Shown piece after piece: positions 24,436-36,442 of a DNA stretch of 64,000 bases. The DNA lies in contig WTPW01000674.1 in NCBI GenBank assembly GCA_009809945.1, positions 279,572-343,571 of the forward strand, written 5' to 3'. Under the pieces are notes generated by a model. That model did not search any database. It saw only the letters and a list, made by a program, of their open reading frames with translations, and had not been told where the DNA came from. Position 1 is the first letter of the stretch; each line of letters opens with the position of its first letter. A program made the position numbers and the translations under genes. This stretch comes from Gigaspora margarita (Eukaryota; Glomeromycota; Glomeromycetes; Diversisporales; Gigasporaceae).

Positions 24436-25369
24436 AAACAACCTAGTCCCGACCAATAAAAGTTTTTAGCAGCCAAATTTTAAAATTATGTAAGTGGCCA
24501 AATTTGGTATTTTTACTATATACGGCCAAATTTAGTGCTTCTATTATATATAGCCAAATTTGGTACTTTTATTATATATGGCCAAATTTGGTACTTCTAT
24601 TATATATAGCCAAATTTGGTACTTCTACTATGATATCATGAAATTTTTTAAAGTGATATATAATGATTATAATCAGACTAATCAATTATAATAATTATAA
24701 TCATTTGATGGGTTATTAATCAATTACTAACACTAATCAATTATAATCAATTATTGATATATATCGATTTTAATTGGTAATAATTGATAATATAAAAATT
24801 CGATTAATATCAATAGTTCTATCACTATTGTTTATAATCAATAGTGGGGTTATATATCAATAATAATCAGTGATAGCTATCGATATAAATCAGTCTGCAA
24901 ATTTTGGTATATAGCCTTAGCCACATAAAACACAAAAATTGAATAACTTTTTCTAAATATCTAAAAATAATGTGAAAGTCTTTTAGTTTAATATGTACAT
25001 GCCAAATTTTTATATATGGTAGCCAAATTAATACATACTATAAATAAACTTGCCAAATTTCATATATTTAAGATGACCAAATTAATAGCATAAATAAACT
25101 GGCCAAATTTCTTATATTTAAGATGGCCAAATGTCTTGGTTTAATAGTATATGTGAAGCGGCCAAATTTCATGTTTACTTATAAAATTGTTCTAACTTCT
25201 ATTCTTTATTATTTTTTAAAATTAAATTTACAAAAATTCTAACAACATGAAAGTGTTTAGCTTGTTTTGAATTAATATTTTAAAATAGTATTTTTTTGTT
25301 ACTATTTTTTTTAAAGAAGAATTAGCAATTTGAATGATATCAATTTTATTGGTCGGGACTAGGTTGTTT
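24436..25369. mobile_element. Inverted-repeat element (934 bp) with GGCCAAATTTGGTA array
   Basis: Ends are exact inverted copies of AAACAACCTAGTCCCGACCA plus ATAAAA. On the left, six copies of a ~30-bp unit around GGCCAAATTTGGTACTTCTA (24490-24625); on the right, weaker GGCCAAATTTC copies (25025-25165); centre rich in ATCAATTATAATCA/TATCGAT inverted sequence. I could not define a TSD with certainty, so superfamily is open. Confidence 0.8.
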
Positions 25370-25429
25370 ACATTAAGAATAGTTAAATCGATTATGTGAT
25401 TACTTGATTTTGATTTGGGTCAGAGTATA

Positions 25430-25685
25430 CATAGTGACAAAATTATTTTGGGTTTCGGGACCTGAAATTAAAAAATTTTCCTGAAATTGTTTTTGACCTA
25501 TTTTACTTAAAACCTGAAATTTTTTGATTCTTTTTTTAAATAGACGAAATTATAAGGAACATAAATATATAAATTTTATTTGCTCTTTCTTATAAAAAAT
25601 TTTAATTTATTTTACAAAACCTGAAATAGGCATTTTTCAAAATCAATTTCAGTGGCATCTATGGGTCAGAGATTAGGTTGTTATG
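25430..25685. repeat. Interspersed repeat, CTGAAATT-rich, copy 1
   Basis: Shares AATTTTATTTGCTCTTTCTT, ATTGTTTTTGA(C/T)CTATTTTACTT and GAAATTATTTTGGGTTTC-type blocks in the same order with 31940-32165. Subterminal CTGAAATT motifs are inverted at the two ends (CCTGAAATTA... / ...CAATTTCAG). Confidence 0.65.
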
Positions 25686-25689
25686 TAAT

Positions 25690-26211
25690 CTGAAAAATCT
25701 TATTTATATCCTAGTGCTCTTAAAATTGGCAATTATATATAAACAATAATTATTATTTGATAATTATTGTTTTTTTTTCTAGACTAAAATTGGTTTGAAA
25801 TCATTTTTATTTTTTTTTTCCACATTTTTTTTTCTTATTTTTAACTAATTCTTCTTCTTTTTTAGATCTAAGTTACTAGTATTTTGTGATTTCACTAAAG
25901 CTTTGCTATTTTACAAGAGCTTTGCTATTTTACTAAAATAATATAATAGCAATCAAGATTAGCATTCAAGTGACAATTATAAGAAACTAAATTACAGAAT
26001 CAAATATCATATTTTAAAGGTTAGACTATAATTTTTATATAATATACTTGTAATACCAAATACAAGCAAATATTTAAAAAGTTTTTTATTTGTATAAAAT
26101 TTTTTTTAACATTTTTTTTTAATATTTAGTTGGTAGTTTGAAGAAGCTATTAATTAGATGACTTGGTTTTTTTTTATTTTTTTTTAGTTTTTTTTTTTAT
26201 TTTTTTTATTT

Positions 26212-26253
<42 letters not shown>

Positions 26254-26860
26254 TTTTAATTAGTTTTTGTCATTGGAGTGAAGTTGTTATAATTGGAGTT
26301 ATTGCTATTGAAGGATTATAATTGGAGTTGTTAGTTAAGGAATTGTTGAAGTCAATACTAAATAGAGATTGGATAATATTAAATTTTCATGCCTTTTTTA
26401 ATACCTTACAAAAAATCTAAATTTCAAAAGAAGTATAGTCACAAGGCTAAACTTAAAGAAATTAATAGATAAGCACTATAAAAGTTTTTTATTTTTTTTT
26501 TAATTAGATAGATTCTATCTATAATTATTATTTTGTTTATTTTTTTTTAAAATTAATCAATTTCAAATATATATAAGGACCAATCAAAATTGATTATATA
26601 ATTTATATGATGACCAATTAGTGTTAATCATTATATAAATCACATAATCAATTTTAATTAGTCAATTATAGAGTTACTATAAATAACATCAAAAAATAAA
26701 ATATATAAAATAATATATTTTTTTGATACTAAAAAAATTTATTTAGAAGAGTACCATTTATTGTTACAATTATAATTTAAAATGAAATTTATATTTTTTA
26801 CTTAACCTGCTAGCCTTCTAAAACCTACTAATACTTTGTTTATTATAATTTTTTTAAAAC
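25690..26860. other. Low-complexity AT-rich region
   Basis: Includes a very long T-rich tract with few interruptions (26165-26252). No gene or bounded element recognised. Confidence 0.5.
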
Positions 26861-26861
26861 T

Positions 26862-28382
26862 AAGAGCTATGACAGATATTACGTAATATCGTAGGGGGTA
26901 GAGAGTAAGCCAATATCTTACGTTATACATATATAATATATATAATTATATATATAATATAACTGATAATATATTACAAATAGATTATAATTTTTAGCAT
27001 TAAATAAGCTTATTCAAAATATAATTATATACCAAAATAATGTATTTTTGAGTGCTGAGAAATATTTTTTTAGTGGTCAAATATATATTTCATTAGTAAA
27101 ATTTTGTATAATGCTGAATTTTTTATATTTTTATTAATAAAAATATTGAAAATTCAACATTATGCAAAATTTTACTAATGAATTATAACTTTAAGCTCTA
27201 AGTAAACTTGTTTGAAACCAAAAAATACATTATTTTGGCATATTATTATTTATTTTTTTAATTTTAGAAATAAAGATAAGTAAAATTGTAAATTTTTATC
27301 AAAAATGTAATATTGCTTATCTTTAATTGAAAAATTAAGAAAATTAATAAAAAATATATTGAAATAATGTATTTTTGGTGCTGAACAAGTTTACTTAGAG
27401 TCAAAAGTTATAATTTATTAGCATAATTTTGCTTTATGTAGAATTTTCTATATTTTTATTAATAAAAATATAAAAAATTCAGCATTATGCACAATTTTAC
27501 TAATAAATTATAAATTTTAACTCTAAGTAAACTTGTTCAGCACCAAAAAATACATTATTTCAGTATATATATATTTTTTTTAACTTTTTTACAATTTCAA
27601 ATAAAGATGGGCAAAATTGCATTTTTAATAAAAATTTACTAATTTTCTCATCTTTATTTTTAAAATTAAAAGATCAAATAATTATATGCTGAAATAATGT
27701 AGTATTTAGTGCTAAACAATTTTACTTAGAACTTAAAGTTATAATTAATTAGTAAAATTTTACATGATACAGAATTTTTTATATTTTTATTAATAAAAAT
27801 ATAGAAAATTCAGCATTATACAAAATTTTATTAATAAATTATAACTTTAAATTCTAGTAAAATTGTTTAGTATTAAATACTACATTATTTTGGTATGTAT
27901 TTATTTGATTTTTTTTAATTTTAGGAATAAAGATGAGTAAAATTAATAAATTTTCATCAAAAATGCAATTTTGCCTATTTTTATTTGAAATTGTAAAAAC
28001 ATTAAAAAAAATATATACCAAAATAATATATTTTTTGGTGCTGCATAAGTTTACTTAAAGTCAAAATTTACAATTTATTAGTAAAATTGTGCATAATGCT
28101 AAATTTTCTATATTTTTATTAATAAAAATATAAAAAATCCTATATTATGCAAAATTTGCTAATGAATTATAACTTTTAGCTCTAAGTAAACTTGTTTAGC
28201 ACCAAAAAATACATTATTTCAATATATATTATAAGTTTATTTAGAGCTAAAAATTATAATTTATTAATAAAATTTTAATAATTAAAATTTTTTAAAATTG
28301 ACCAATCAGAATCGTCTTACATGGGGGAAGGGAGGGTACCCTCATAGTAAATAAATATTACATAATATCTGTTACAGCTCTA
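26862..28382. mobile_element. Inverted-repeat element with four ~330-bp internal palindromic units
   Basis: Outer ends AAGAGCTATGACAGATATTA and the complement of TAGAGCTGTAACAGATATTA. Inside, a block beginning GTATTTTTGGTGCTGAACAA (variants at ~27040, 27367, 27697, 28030) repeats at about 330-bp spacing. Each unit is itself an inverted repeat (TATTTTTATTAATAAAAATA centres; AGTAAACTTGTT(C)AGCACC arms). No coding potential. Confidence 0.7.
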
Positions 28383-28498
28383 ATCCTAATAGTCAAATAA
28401 CATGTTCATATATAAAAAATGTTGAAATTATATATAGAAATCTGACCAAATTTATATTAAAAAAAAAGAGAAAAAGGGGATAGGCCTCTAATAAAAAA

Positions 28499-28725
28499 TG
28501 TCAAGGATGATGCTAAAATCAGATGTTGCTAAAATTTGGGGTCTTGATTTGAAACTATAAGCCCTGCTAAAATCTACATATACTCGTTAAATATCAAATC
28601 TATACTCAAACCTTACCCTAACTCTATAAGACAAAAATGAAAAAACATCTCAAAAAAATTTTAAAATTTTATATCAAAATAAATAAAAATTTCAGGATCA
28701 TCTGATTTTAGCATCATCCCTGACA
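28499..28725. mobile_element. MITE, TGTCG... family, copy 2
   Basis: A 26-bp TIR beginning TGTCAAGGATGATGCTAAAA (right end one mismatch). The core shares GAAACTATAAGCCCTGCTAA, CTTACCCTAACTCTATAAGA and AAATTTTATATCAAAAT with copy 3, and the first part with copy 1. Flanks are AAAAA on both sides, compatible with a 5-bp TSD but uninformative. Confidence 0.8.
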
Positions 28726-28730
28726 AAAAA

Positions 28731-28959
28731 TATCATGGCTAATACTGAAGTTGGCTGATGCTGAAGCTATGAGATCTCGATTTGAAACTAAAAGTCCTGC
28801 TAAAATCTATATATACTCTATAAATATAAAATCTATACCCAAACTCTACCCTAACCCTATAAGACAAAAACAAAAAAAAATATCCAAAAAAATTTTTAAA
28901 TTTTATATCAAAATAGATCATAACTTTAGCATCAGCCAACTTTAGCATCAGCTATAACA
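28731..28959. mobile_element. MITE, TGTCG... family, copy 3
   Basis: Ends TATCATGGCTAATACTGAAG / complement of TGTTATAGCTGATGCTAAAG; TIR ~40 bp with several mismatches. It follows copy 2 after only five A residues in the same orientation. The open frames on both strands are TIR artefacts. Confidence 0.75.
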
Positions 28960-28979
28960 AAAAATAATCAGATGATTAC

Positions 28980-30592
28980 TATATATTCCTAAAAATAAGC
29001 TACTTTTTGGGCCAAAAATTACACAAAAAAATGTGGGGTAGCTTGAAGGAGGGCCATTTATTAGCTAACATTTTGCTACTAAGAGGCTACCCCCTCCCCT
29101 TGGAATTTACTTATTTGTGCCGATAATACAATCCAAAAAAAAAAATTTAATTTTGTAAATAAACAGTGTGTAAAAACGCAAAGTTAGGGTTAAGAGGTTA
29201 GCTTTAGAGGGGTATAGTTATAGATAGTTGCTTATTATATGTAAAATTTTATCTCTGACATTTTTAATTAGTGCAAAAAGGTCGATTTTGATACTAGTTT
29301 TGGTGTACTTTCACTTTTTCTTCTTCTGTACATGTTCGGAATTCATGTTGGGCTAATCTAGAACGATCAAAATTTGAATTCACTGATTGGTAGTTGCCTT
29401 TTTAGGAGTTTGTATTACTGGCACAAATAAGTAAAGCCCTCCCCCCACCTGATCATAAATACTGCAATTTGATTGGCTAAAATTTTTTGAAATTTAAAAA
29501 ATTTTTAAACTTTAATATTGAATAAAATTTGAACCAGTGATCTGTTTGGGATGATTTTACTACCAAAATATTTGTCTCAATGAGACGATTCCAATGAGCC
29601 TAAAATCGTAAAATCCAATCACTGGGTCCCAAGATCATTATAGATTTGTATTGCTTTAATTATATTAGCTTTGTATATATTAAAAATTATTATTAAAGAT
29701 CTTATAAACTCTAACATTGAATAACTTGTGAACCAGTAATCCATTTTGGGTGATTTTACTACCAAAATGCTCGCCTCAGTGAGACAATTCTAATGAACCT
29801 AAAATCGTTAAATTCTGATTACAGTATCCCAAGATCGTTATAAATTTGTTATTTTTAATTGATTCAATATATTTTACATTAAAATAACACAAATCTATAA
29901 TAATCTTGGAATCCTGTAATTAGAATTTAACAATTTTAGATTCATTAGAATCGTCTCACTGATATGAGCATTTTGGTAGTAAAATCATCTAAAACAGATC
30001 ACTGGTTCACAAGTTATTCAATGTTAAAGTTTATAATATCTTTAATAATAATTTTTAATATGTACAAAGCTAATATAATTAAAGCGATACAAATCTATAA
30101 CGATCTTGGGATCCAGTGATTGGATTTTAACAATTTTAGGCTCGTTGGAATCGTCTCATTGAGACAAACATTTTGGTAGTAAAATCATCCAAAATGAATT
30201 ACTGGTTCAAATTTTATTTAATATTAAAGTTTAAAAATTTTTTAAATTTTCAAAAAATTTTAGCCAATCAAAAGTTATCTACTATTAGGACCTGATAATT
30301 GTCAGACCCCCCTACCCTAAAAAATCAGGTGATAAATGGTGCTTCTCTTATTTTTAGCGTATAGACATTTTTGAAAAAATTGAAAAACAACTAATAAAAA
30401 GTTGTCCAAATGACACCAAATTTTTATTATAGGTGTATTTTGATGCGCTGAACAACTTTATTTAATCGAACTTTTGAAGTTTACTTAGTAAAAAAAAAGT
30501 TTTATATGTAGCAACTGCCAATATATTTTTTGAGATTTTTGAAAAAATCAGGGAGGTAGTTTATTTTTGGAGTAGCTTATTTTCGAGAATAT
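28980..30592. mobile_element. Large inverted-repeat element with nested stem-loop body
   Basis: Ends TTCCTAAAAATAAGCTACTT / complement of TTCTCGAAAATAAGCTACTC. 29445-30325 is a second inverted repeat: CTGATCATAAATACTG.../...ACCTGATAATTGTCAG, with arms bearing CTCAATGAGACGATTCCAAT and GATTTTACTACCAAAAT blocks like those in family F1. No long frame; non-autonomous. Confidence 0.65.
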
Positions 30593-30745
30593 ACGATAAT
30601 GACACAGTCCTAATAGCTTAAAATAAATTATTTATAGATTAAATAAGTTAATTTATTTAATTTTATATATAAATTTAGGGGATGCCTATTTCTACTATAG
30701 TTATACAATAATTTCTATTTTTAGTATTTAATATAATATGGAGGG

Positions 30746-30984
30746 AGGTCAATAGAAAACAGGCAAATATTTTCTAAATAAAAGTTTTTTAAACTTTAGA
30801 TCAAAATATATTGATAATTATCAAACCAAATCTAATAAAATTTTTTTTATTCTAAATCTATATAGTTATAAAATTAAAATAAAAAACATTTTATTAAATT
30901 TGATTAGATAATTGCTAAGATATTTCAATTCAAATTTTTAAAAAAAGCTATTAAAAACAATATGCCTGTTTTCTATTGACTTTA
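30746..30984. mobile_element. Foldback MITE (239 bp)
   Basis: Ends AGGTCAATAGAAAACAGGCA / complement of AAGTCAATAGAAAACAGGCA; the arms pair through most of the element (TCAATTCAAATTT, ATTATC, AATCTAATAAAAT). It lies inside a larger inverted repeat whose ends, CTATTTCTACTATAGTTATA and its complement, are at ~30688 and ~31850. Confidence 0.75.
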
Positions 30985-31019
30985 CCATATATTATAAATT
31001 TACTATAATTCTAACTTTA

Positions 31020-31745
31020 AAACTAATAAGTAAACCTTCTTTGGCTCCTAGTTAAAAGTTGTAGAGCTCATTTTTCTAATTCTAATAGTAGTTAAATCAT
31101 CAAAATCAGCCTAGTAGATTCCAAGATACTTGGGATCAAAGAAGAGAACATAAGGATTGGCAAATTTACTGTTATACAAACTATTCATTTTTCTTTACAT
31201 ATGTTTTGAGAAGTTTTTTTATCATAGTGAAAAATTTTACTAAGAAACTAATAAAATTCATCTTAAAAAACTAGCATTTTTTGAGCCAAAAAACAACTTT
31301 ACTTAAGAGCTCAATTTTAATTGTAATAGTAAAATTCTGTGCAAATCACGATTTTTCGTTTGATAGCTTTTTTTCTTATTCTCTACATATGTTTTGAGAA
31401 GTTTTTATTGTATAAAAAATTTTACTAAGAAAATAATAAAACACATTTTAAGAAACTAGTAGTTTTTTAAGCCAAAGAACAATTTTTTTAAAAACTCAAA
31501 GTCAATTAGTAGTCAATTGTGATAATAAAATTTTGTGCAAATCATGATTTTTCATTTAATGTTATTTTATATGCTTTGTATAACAGTAAAGTTGCTGATC
31601 CTTATATTCTCTTCTTTGGTATCTTGGGATTTACTGGGCTGATTTTGATGATTTAACTACCATTAGAATCAGAACAATGAACTTTACAACTTTCAATTAT
31701 GAGCTAAAGAAGGTTTACTTATCTGTTATTAGTTTTTAGAATTAG
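31020..31745. mobile_element. Foldback element with ~180-bp arms
   Basis: AATAAGTAAACCTTCTTTGG...AGTTAAAAGTTGTA pairs with the complement at 31690-31745. Arms also contain TGATTTAACTACC and CCAAGATACTTGGGATC. The centre (31190-31560) holds a direct duplication (ACATATGTTTTGAGAAGTTT twice). Same family as 50608-50890. Confidence 0.75.
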
Positions 31746-31939
31746 GGTTAGGGTTAAGATTAAAGTAAAATTAAAGTTAGAATGAATTCTAAAAATAGAA
31801 ATTTTTGTATAATATAGTGGAAATAGCAACATACTATAGTAGAAATAGTAGTTTCTAAATTTATACAAAAAAATTATTTAATTAATAATTCTCCTGTTAA
31901 CTGAAGAGTGATCATAGTATAACATAACTATATATAAGG

Positions 31940-32168
31940 ATGAAATTATTTCGGGTTCTAAATCCTGAAATTAAAATTTAAAAATGAAATTGTTTTTGAT
32001 CTATTTTACTTGAAAAATGAAATTATTTGATACTTTTTTTAAATAGATAAAATTATAAGGAATATATCTATATAAATTTTATTTGCTCTTTCTTATAAAA
32101 ATATTTAATTTTCTTTAATAATGATAAAAAGACCTTTTTTAAAAATCAATTTCGATAACATCACTAAA
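31940..32168. repeat. Interspersed repeat, CTGAAATT-rich, copy 2
   Basis: Colinear with 25430-25685 (see the shared AATTTTATTTGCTCTTTCTT block). Confidence 0.65.
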
Positions 32169-32179
32169 CATGATGCAGA

Positions 32180-33463
32180 TCACATATGAAAATTACTATA
32201 GTTGAAATGTGGTATGCTTCTATCTAAAAGTTTTTTTCTTACTAAGTTAACAATATATGTCTACTAATTGAAAGTAGTAGACATCTAATAGTGGTTAGAT
32301 CATCAAATCAGCTTAGTGGATGGTAAGATATTGTCAAAAAACAATTGGACAACTATATAAAATCTCTATATAAACATAAGATAGCTGTGCGATGCAGTCA
32401 TGCTAAAACCAGGAACGTAAATTTGGTTTTTTTTTTGTTTTCATATAATTAATTATTCTAATATAATTAGTAGTAGTTTTTAAATATACTTGTTTGATAA
32501 TAATTATTAATAAAGTTAATTATAAATATGTATAAAATAAAAAGTTATTTTTGTAGGACTACCTAAATAAGTTATTATATTGTTTACATTTTTTTAACTA
32601 TATATGAATTGATTTATTAGATTTTGAATAAAAAATTAATAGATTATTATTAATTTAATTTTGATTTTATCTTGCAGTTTGTATATATTGTATCTCAATA
32701 ATTTTGCCTTTCTAATATAAAATAAGAATAAGTGCCTTATACAGATTTTAATTGAGTTATATTTATAAAATGGAAGTTAATTCATAGTCCGAAAAAGAAA
32801 ACACCTAAAATAAAAAAATTAACAATAAAGAATTCGTAAATCTTATCTAAGGGGAGTGACAAAAATCAGGTGATTTTTTAGGAGGGGGAGGGGGTAAAAA
32901 AAGTTGAAATTACATATAAGAATCTGACTATATATATATTAAAGAAGAGGGAGGGGGAGTAGACCTCTGATAAAAAATAATCAGGTGATTAATGACACAG
33001 CCCTAATCTTTTAATACTACAATTTTTCATTTGGTTCTTCAATCTATAGATCTTTTCGTCATTTGGTATTTGCGACTACTAATCTTTTCATCATCCATCA
33101 TTCACCACCAATCTGTAGATCGAATCGTTAATTATTGTATTTAATGTGGTTAATTCGAAAGTTTTTTCATTTTGATACTTCAACCTTTAGATCTTATTAT
33201 TATTTGGTTCGCAACCATCATTTAATTATCTATTATTTGTCACCAATTTTACATTGAATTGTTAACTATTGTATTTTAATATTTGTGCATCAGTTAGTTC
33301 GAAGAAAATGATCTTTATATCTATACTACAATTTCACTGCAACTCATTGATCTTTTTTTATTCGTCATTTTCTATTACTTCATAAAATATTTCTTTATTT
33401 GGCAATCATCCTTTTTTGTTTCAGTTATGCAAGTTCATCGAAGGCTTAAAAGATCATTAATGT
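32180..33463. other. Element fragments and noncoding DNA before the retrotransposon
   Basis: 32185-32395 is one arm of the AAGTTTTTTTCTTACTAAGT foldback family (family F2; also 48820-49040, 59460-59990, 61360-61545). 32845-33003 is a short element with AATCAGGTGATT ends (intact relative of 28395-28978). 33010-33460 has no recognisable feature. Confidence 0.5.
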
Positions 33464-34287
33464 TGTTACAGTAGGAAGGCCTTTTTATACTCCTTACTAT
33501 AACAATGACACAGCTACAGGGATCCTTTAGCAGTTTATAGCGGTGTCCAAGAGGCAGGTATAATTCCTTAGTCTGTAAGAAATTATACTCTTCTCTGTAG
33601 GCGGTTCGTGTCAGTATTTAGAGTTAACAATAGTTTCTTTATTTAATAATAATAAGCAAGAGGGCTATTCCTAGGCTTCTATTTCTAAGAAATCCCTTTT
33701 ACAAGATATTTAATAAATATAAGAGAAGTGGGTGTCTGAGTCTAATTTGACTAAGGGAAATTCTGTGTCTTTAAATACATTTTAGAATAAGCGTTATAAG
33801 CGTTGATTTACAATGATAAACATTACAATTATCATGCGTGACATAAGCGTTATAAGCGATATAAACGTTATAAGTGGTATAAGTATACTTGCTGGCAAAA
33901 CACGGACAAATCCCAAATTCAAAAAAAATAATTGCTATTTGTAAAAGATTAATTCAAAAAAGTAGGCTTAAAATTTTGCAAATATATTATTTATAGCAAT
34001 AAGAATATCTACTATTTGTTTAAACAAAGATTATTAATAAAGTTTTTGAGAAATTAATTTGGGATGTATTTGGGATTTGGGCGCGGACAAATCCCAAACT
34101 ATAGTAATTTGGGATTTTGCCAACATGTATAGGTATAAGCATTATAAGTGGTATAATCGTTATAAGCGGTATGAACTATTCAAATGTCTAACTTCTCAAT
34201 AATAATAACAATATATGAAATAATAATAATAATAAAATAAAAATAATAATAAATATTCTAATAACATTAACTACTCGTTCTATAACA
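33464..34287 (-). repeat. 3' LTR of the gypsy element (with inserted MITE)
   Basis: Plus-strand start TGTTACAGTAGGAAGGCC, end CGTTCTATAACA. It contains an array of ATAAGCGTTATAAGCG motifs (33795-33880, 34135-34175) also present in the other LTR. Length without the MITE is ~582 bp versus 588 bp for the 5' LTR. A purine tract, AAGGGGA with Ns, just upstream (plus 34291-34302) is the likely polypurine tract. Confidence 0.9.
33888..34127. mobile_element. MITE inserted in the 3' LTR
   Basis: Ends CTTGCTGGCAAAA / complement of CATGTTGGCAAAA, flanked by TA on both sides, absent from the other LTR. Subterminal GGACAAATCCCAAAT motifs are repeated at both ends. Tc1/mariner-like target choice. Confidence 0.8.
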
Positions 34288-34299
34288 TTTNCNTCCCCT

Positions 34300-34998
34300 T
34301 AAGAAAATTTANTCNGTAAATTCNTTCTCTAGTTCTTNTATTAAGAGGGTATAGTCTTCATCCTTTAACTTGATTATTTGAGTCATGGAAAGGTGTTTGG
34401 TTTGATGNATTAAGTCNTTAGGACANNCNNTAAAGANTTTTCTAATTCTTTGAGCTCCTTTCCAAATNTCTTGGGTTTTTCTTTCACCTTTAATCTTTCG
34501 AATCTGTTCTCTAATTTGTGTTCTGTGTTCTTTCTGTTTCTCGATTATTGTTCCTAAGTAATAATGAGCTTCAATAGCCTGTATTTGTCCTCATCGAGAT
34601 TGTTTAAATTTGGATAATTCTTGAAGAATTTTATCAACTTGTGCGGTCCAAGTTTTTCAGAGAAAAGGATTCGTTCTGGCAGTCTTTTGCGGATTAAGAG
34701 TCTAAGTCAAGTCTTCAAGTAATTGAGCAATAGCCTTAGGTTTTTCAGGTGAGGCTGAGACTAATAAAGCTTCTATGTCTTCATCGAAAGGTCTTAGTAA
34801 TTCATTAAGTTTATTAGAAGGGTCTGGTTCTTCTGTTAGAGTAACATCGATTACTTGTTCTGGGTTTTGAGCATCCCATAAGATTACATTCTGGCTAGAA
34901 ATTCCTAAATGGTATTGGGCAGCGGGGTCTTGTCTTCAAATAGAAAGAAAATTTTGAAGGGCCAGTATGGTATTGGGTTGTAAAGTAGTAGATTCCAT
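34300..34998 (-). pseudogene. Extra gypsy reading frame downstream of integrase
   Basis: A frame starting at ATG 34998 continues to about 34300 through four stops (three TGA, one TAG). It encodes a ~230-residue acidic-to-basic protein: an N-terminal MESTTLQPNTILALQNFLSI segment, an ALLVSASPEKPKAIAQLLED segment, then a long Lys/Arg/Glu-rich helical part (IIEKQKEHRTQIREQIRKIK). I recognise no family. Its position between integrase and the 3' LTR is where some gypsy elements carry an accessory or envelope-like frame, but there is no signal peptide or membrane anchor, so it is not envelope-like. Ns at 34292-34437 obscure the end. Confidence 0.5.
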
Positions 34999-35150
34999 AT
35001 TAGGGGTTTTGGTAATATATCTGGAAAAATTAATCAGAGTATAAAGTTATATATATATGTAATAGAGTAGCACAATGATTTCCATAGGGCAGTATACAAA
35101 GTTTTACACTAATGTCACTCCCTTCCACAATAAATTTCTTTCAGAAATTT

Positions 35151-36442
35151 CTAATTTTCGATTACAATTATTGGTTCCCATGTCTGTTTCTTATAGTACT
35201 TAGCAAGTCTATTGCTATTATAGTACTTTTGTAAAGTCTTTCCTTTCATATCACAGAGTTTATATGCACCATTGTTCAATTTTTCTTGAATTATAAAAGG
35301 TCCAATTCTTTTATCTTCGAATTTAGCAGATCGTGACATTTCTAATTCTTTTCATTGTATCCATACTTTTTCTCCAATCTCAAAAGTTTCTTCTTTTATT
35401 TTCTTATCGAAATATTTCTTCTGTTTTTCTTGAGATTTCCTAGTGTTTTCTCTAGCTTCTTCTTGTAACATTGGTAACTTTTCTATTAATTCATAAGCAC
35501 GTTAGAGTATACTGTCTTGTATATCTACTTCTGTATCTATATTGTCTACAGGATGTACTGGAATAAGAGCTTCTATAGGTAAAGTGGCTTGTTTTCCATA
35601 GACCAATTGAAATGGGGTATATCCAGTAGTAGCATATCTTTTTGTATGATAGGCTAAGAGAATGGCAGATATATGTAAATCCCAGTCATCATCTTCTTTT
35701 ACTTTTGCAAGAGATTCACATAATGTTCAGTTAAGTCTTTCAACCATTCCATTTGTCTGAGAATGGTATGGTGACGAGAATTTGTGTTTGATAAGAAACT
35801 TTTCACACAGTATCCGTATGGTTTCACTAATAAAGTTTCTTCCTTGGTCAGAAAGTATAATCTTTGGAGTTCCATATCTACAAATAATTTCTTCAAAAAT
35901 AAATTGGGCGAGAGTATTGGTACCGGCATCTGGTACAGCACAGGCTTCTGGCCATCTTGTTAAGTAGTCAGTAGCAACGATGATATAACGGTTGTTCTGG
36001 GCAGTTAATGGGAGAGGTCCTACAAGATCAATTCTAACTCTTTCAAAAGCACGTCCTATTTGAATTGGATGAAAGGGTTCTTTTCTTCTTCTCTTTTGTC
36101 TTTTCTGGCATGTCTCACAAGTCTTTACATATTCTTGAATGTCTCGGTACATTTGATCCCAATAATATCGTTCAACTATTTTATAGTACATAGCATCGGT
36201 TCCCAAATATCCAGCAGTAAAATGTTTGTGCATCATATAAAGGATCGGTTCTACTTCTGTTCATTTAATAACTCTAAGGGGGTGTTCAGTATCCTTTCTA
36301 TTTCTTTATATAAGAGATTATGTCTAATTTTAAAATATTTAGCCTGATTAATTAATTGTTTCTTTTGATAGTCTGTAAATTCTTCTGGTATTTTGTTTGA
36401 TTCTAGATAATTATAAAGTTGAATATATCGGTCTAAGTTCAT
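35151..36442 (-). pseudogene. Gypsy integrase (HHCC zinc finger, DDE core, GPF module)
   Basis: Would integrate element cDNA into the host chromosome. Visible in order: a hinge segment; an HHCC zinc-binding domain (HKHFTAGYLG...CETCQ, plus 36235-36110); catalytic core with first Asp in VRIDLVGPL, second in LSDQGRNF and the Glu in HSQTNGMVERLN with typical spacing; then a C-terminal GPF-type module (KFEDKRIGPF...GAYKL, 35320-35260). No chromodomain is apparent. Defects: a one-base frameshift near 36255 separating the hinge from the zinc finger, TGA at 35727-35729, TAA near 35505 and TGA near 35358. Each stop lies in otherwise well-conserved sequence, so loss is recent relative to the rest of the window. 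Confidence 0.85.

Larger units (their letters stand above)
28395..28978. mobile_element. Short element (ATCAG-TGATT ends) interrupted by two MITEs
   Basis: Matches 32845-33003 (ATATATAAAAAATGTTGAAATT..., AATAATCAGATGATTA) once the two inserted MITEs at 28499-28725 and 28731-28959 are removed. Boundaries approximate. Confidence 0.5.

Noticed and set aside
36060-36347. Plus-strand frames within the gypsy pol region (also 35782-35967, 43873-44106, 44323-44850)
   Set aside because: They are antisense shadows of the minus-strand gag and pol frames, whose motifs are unmistakable.
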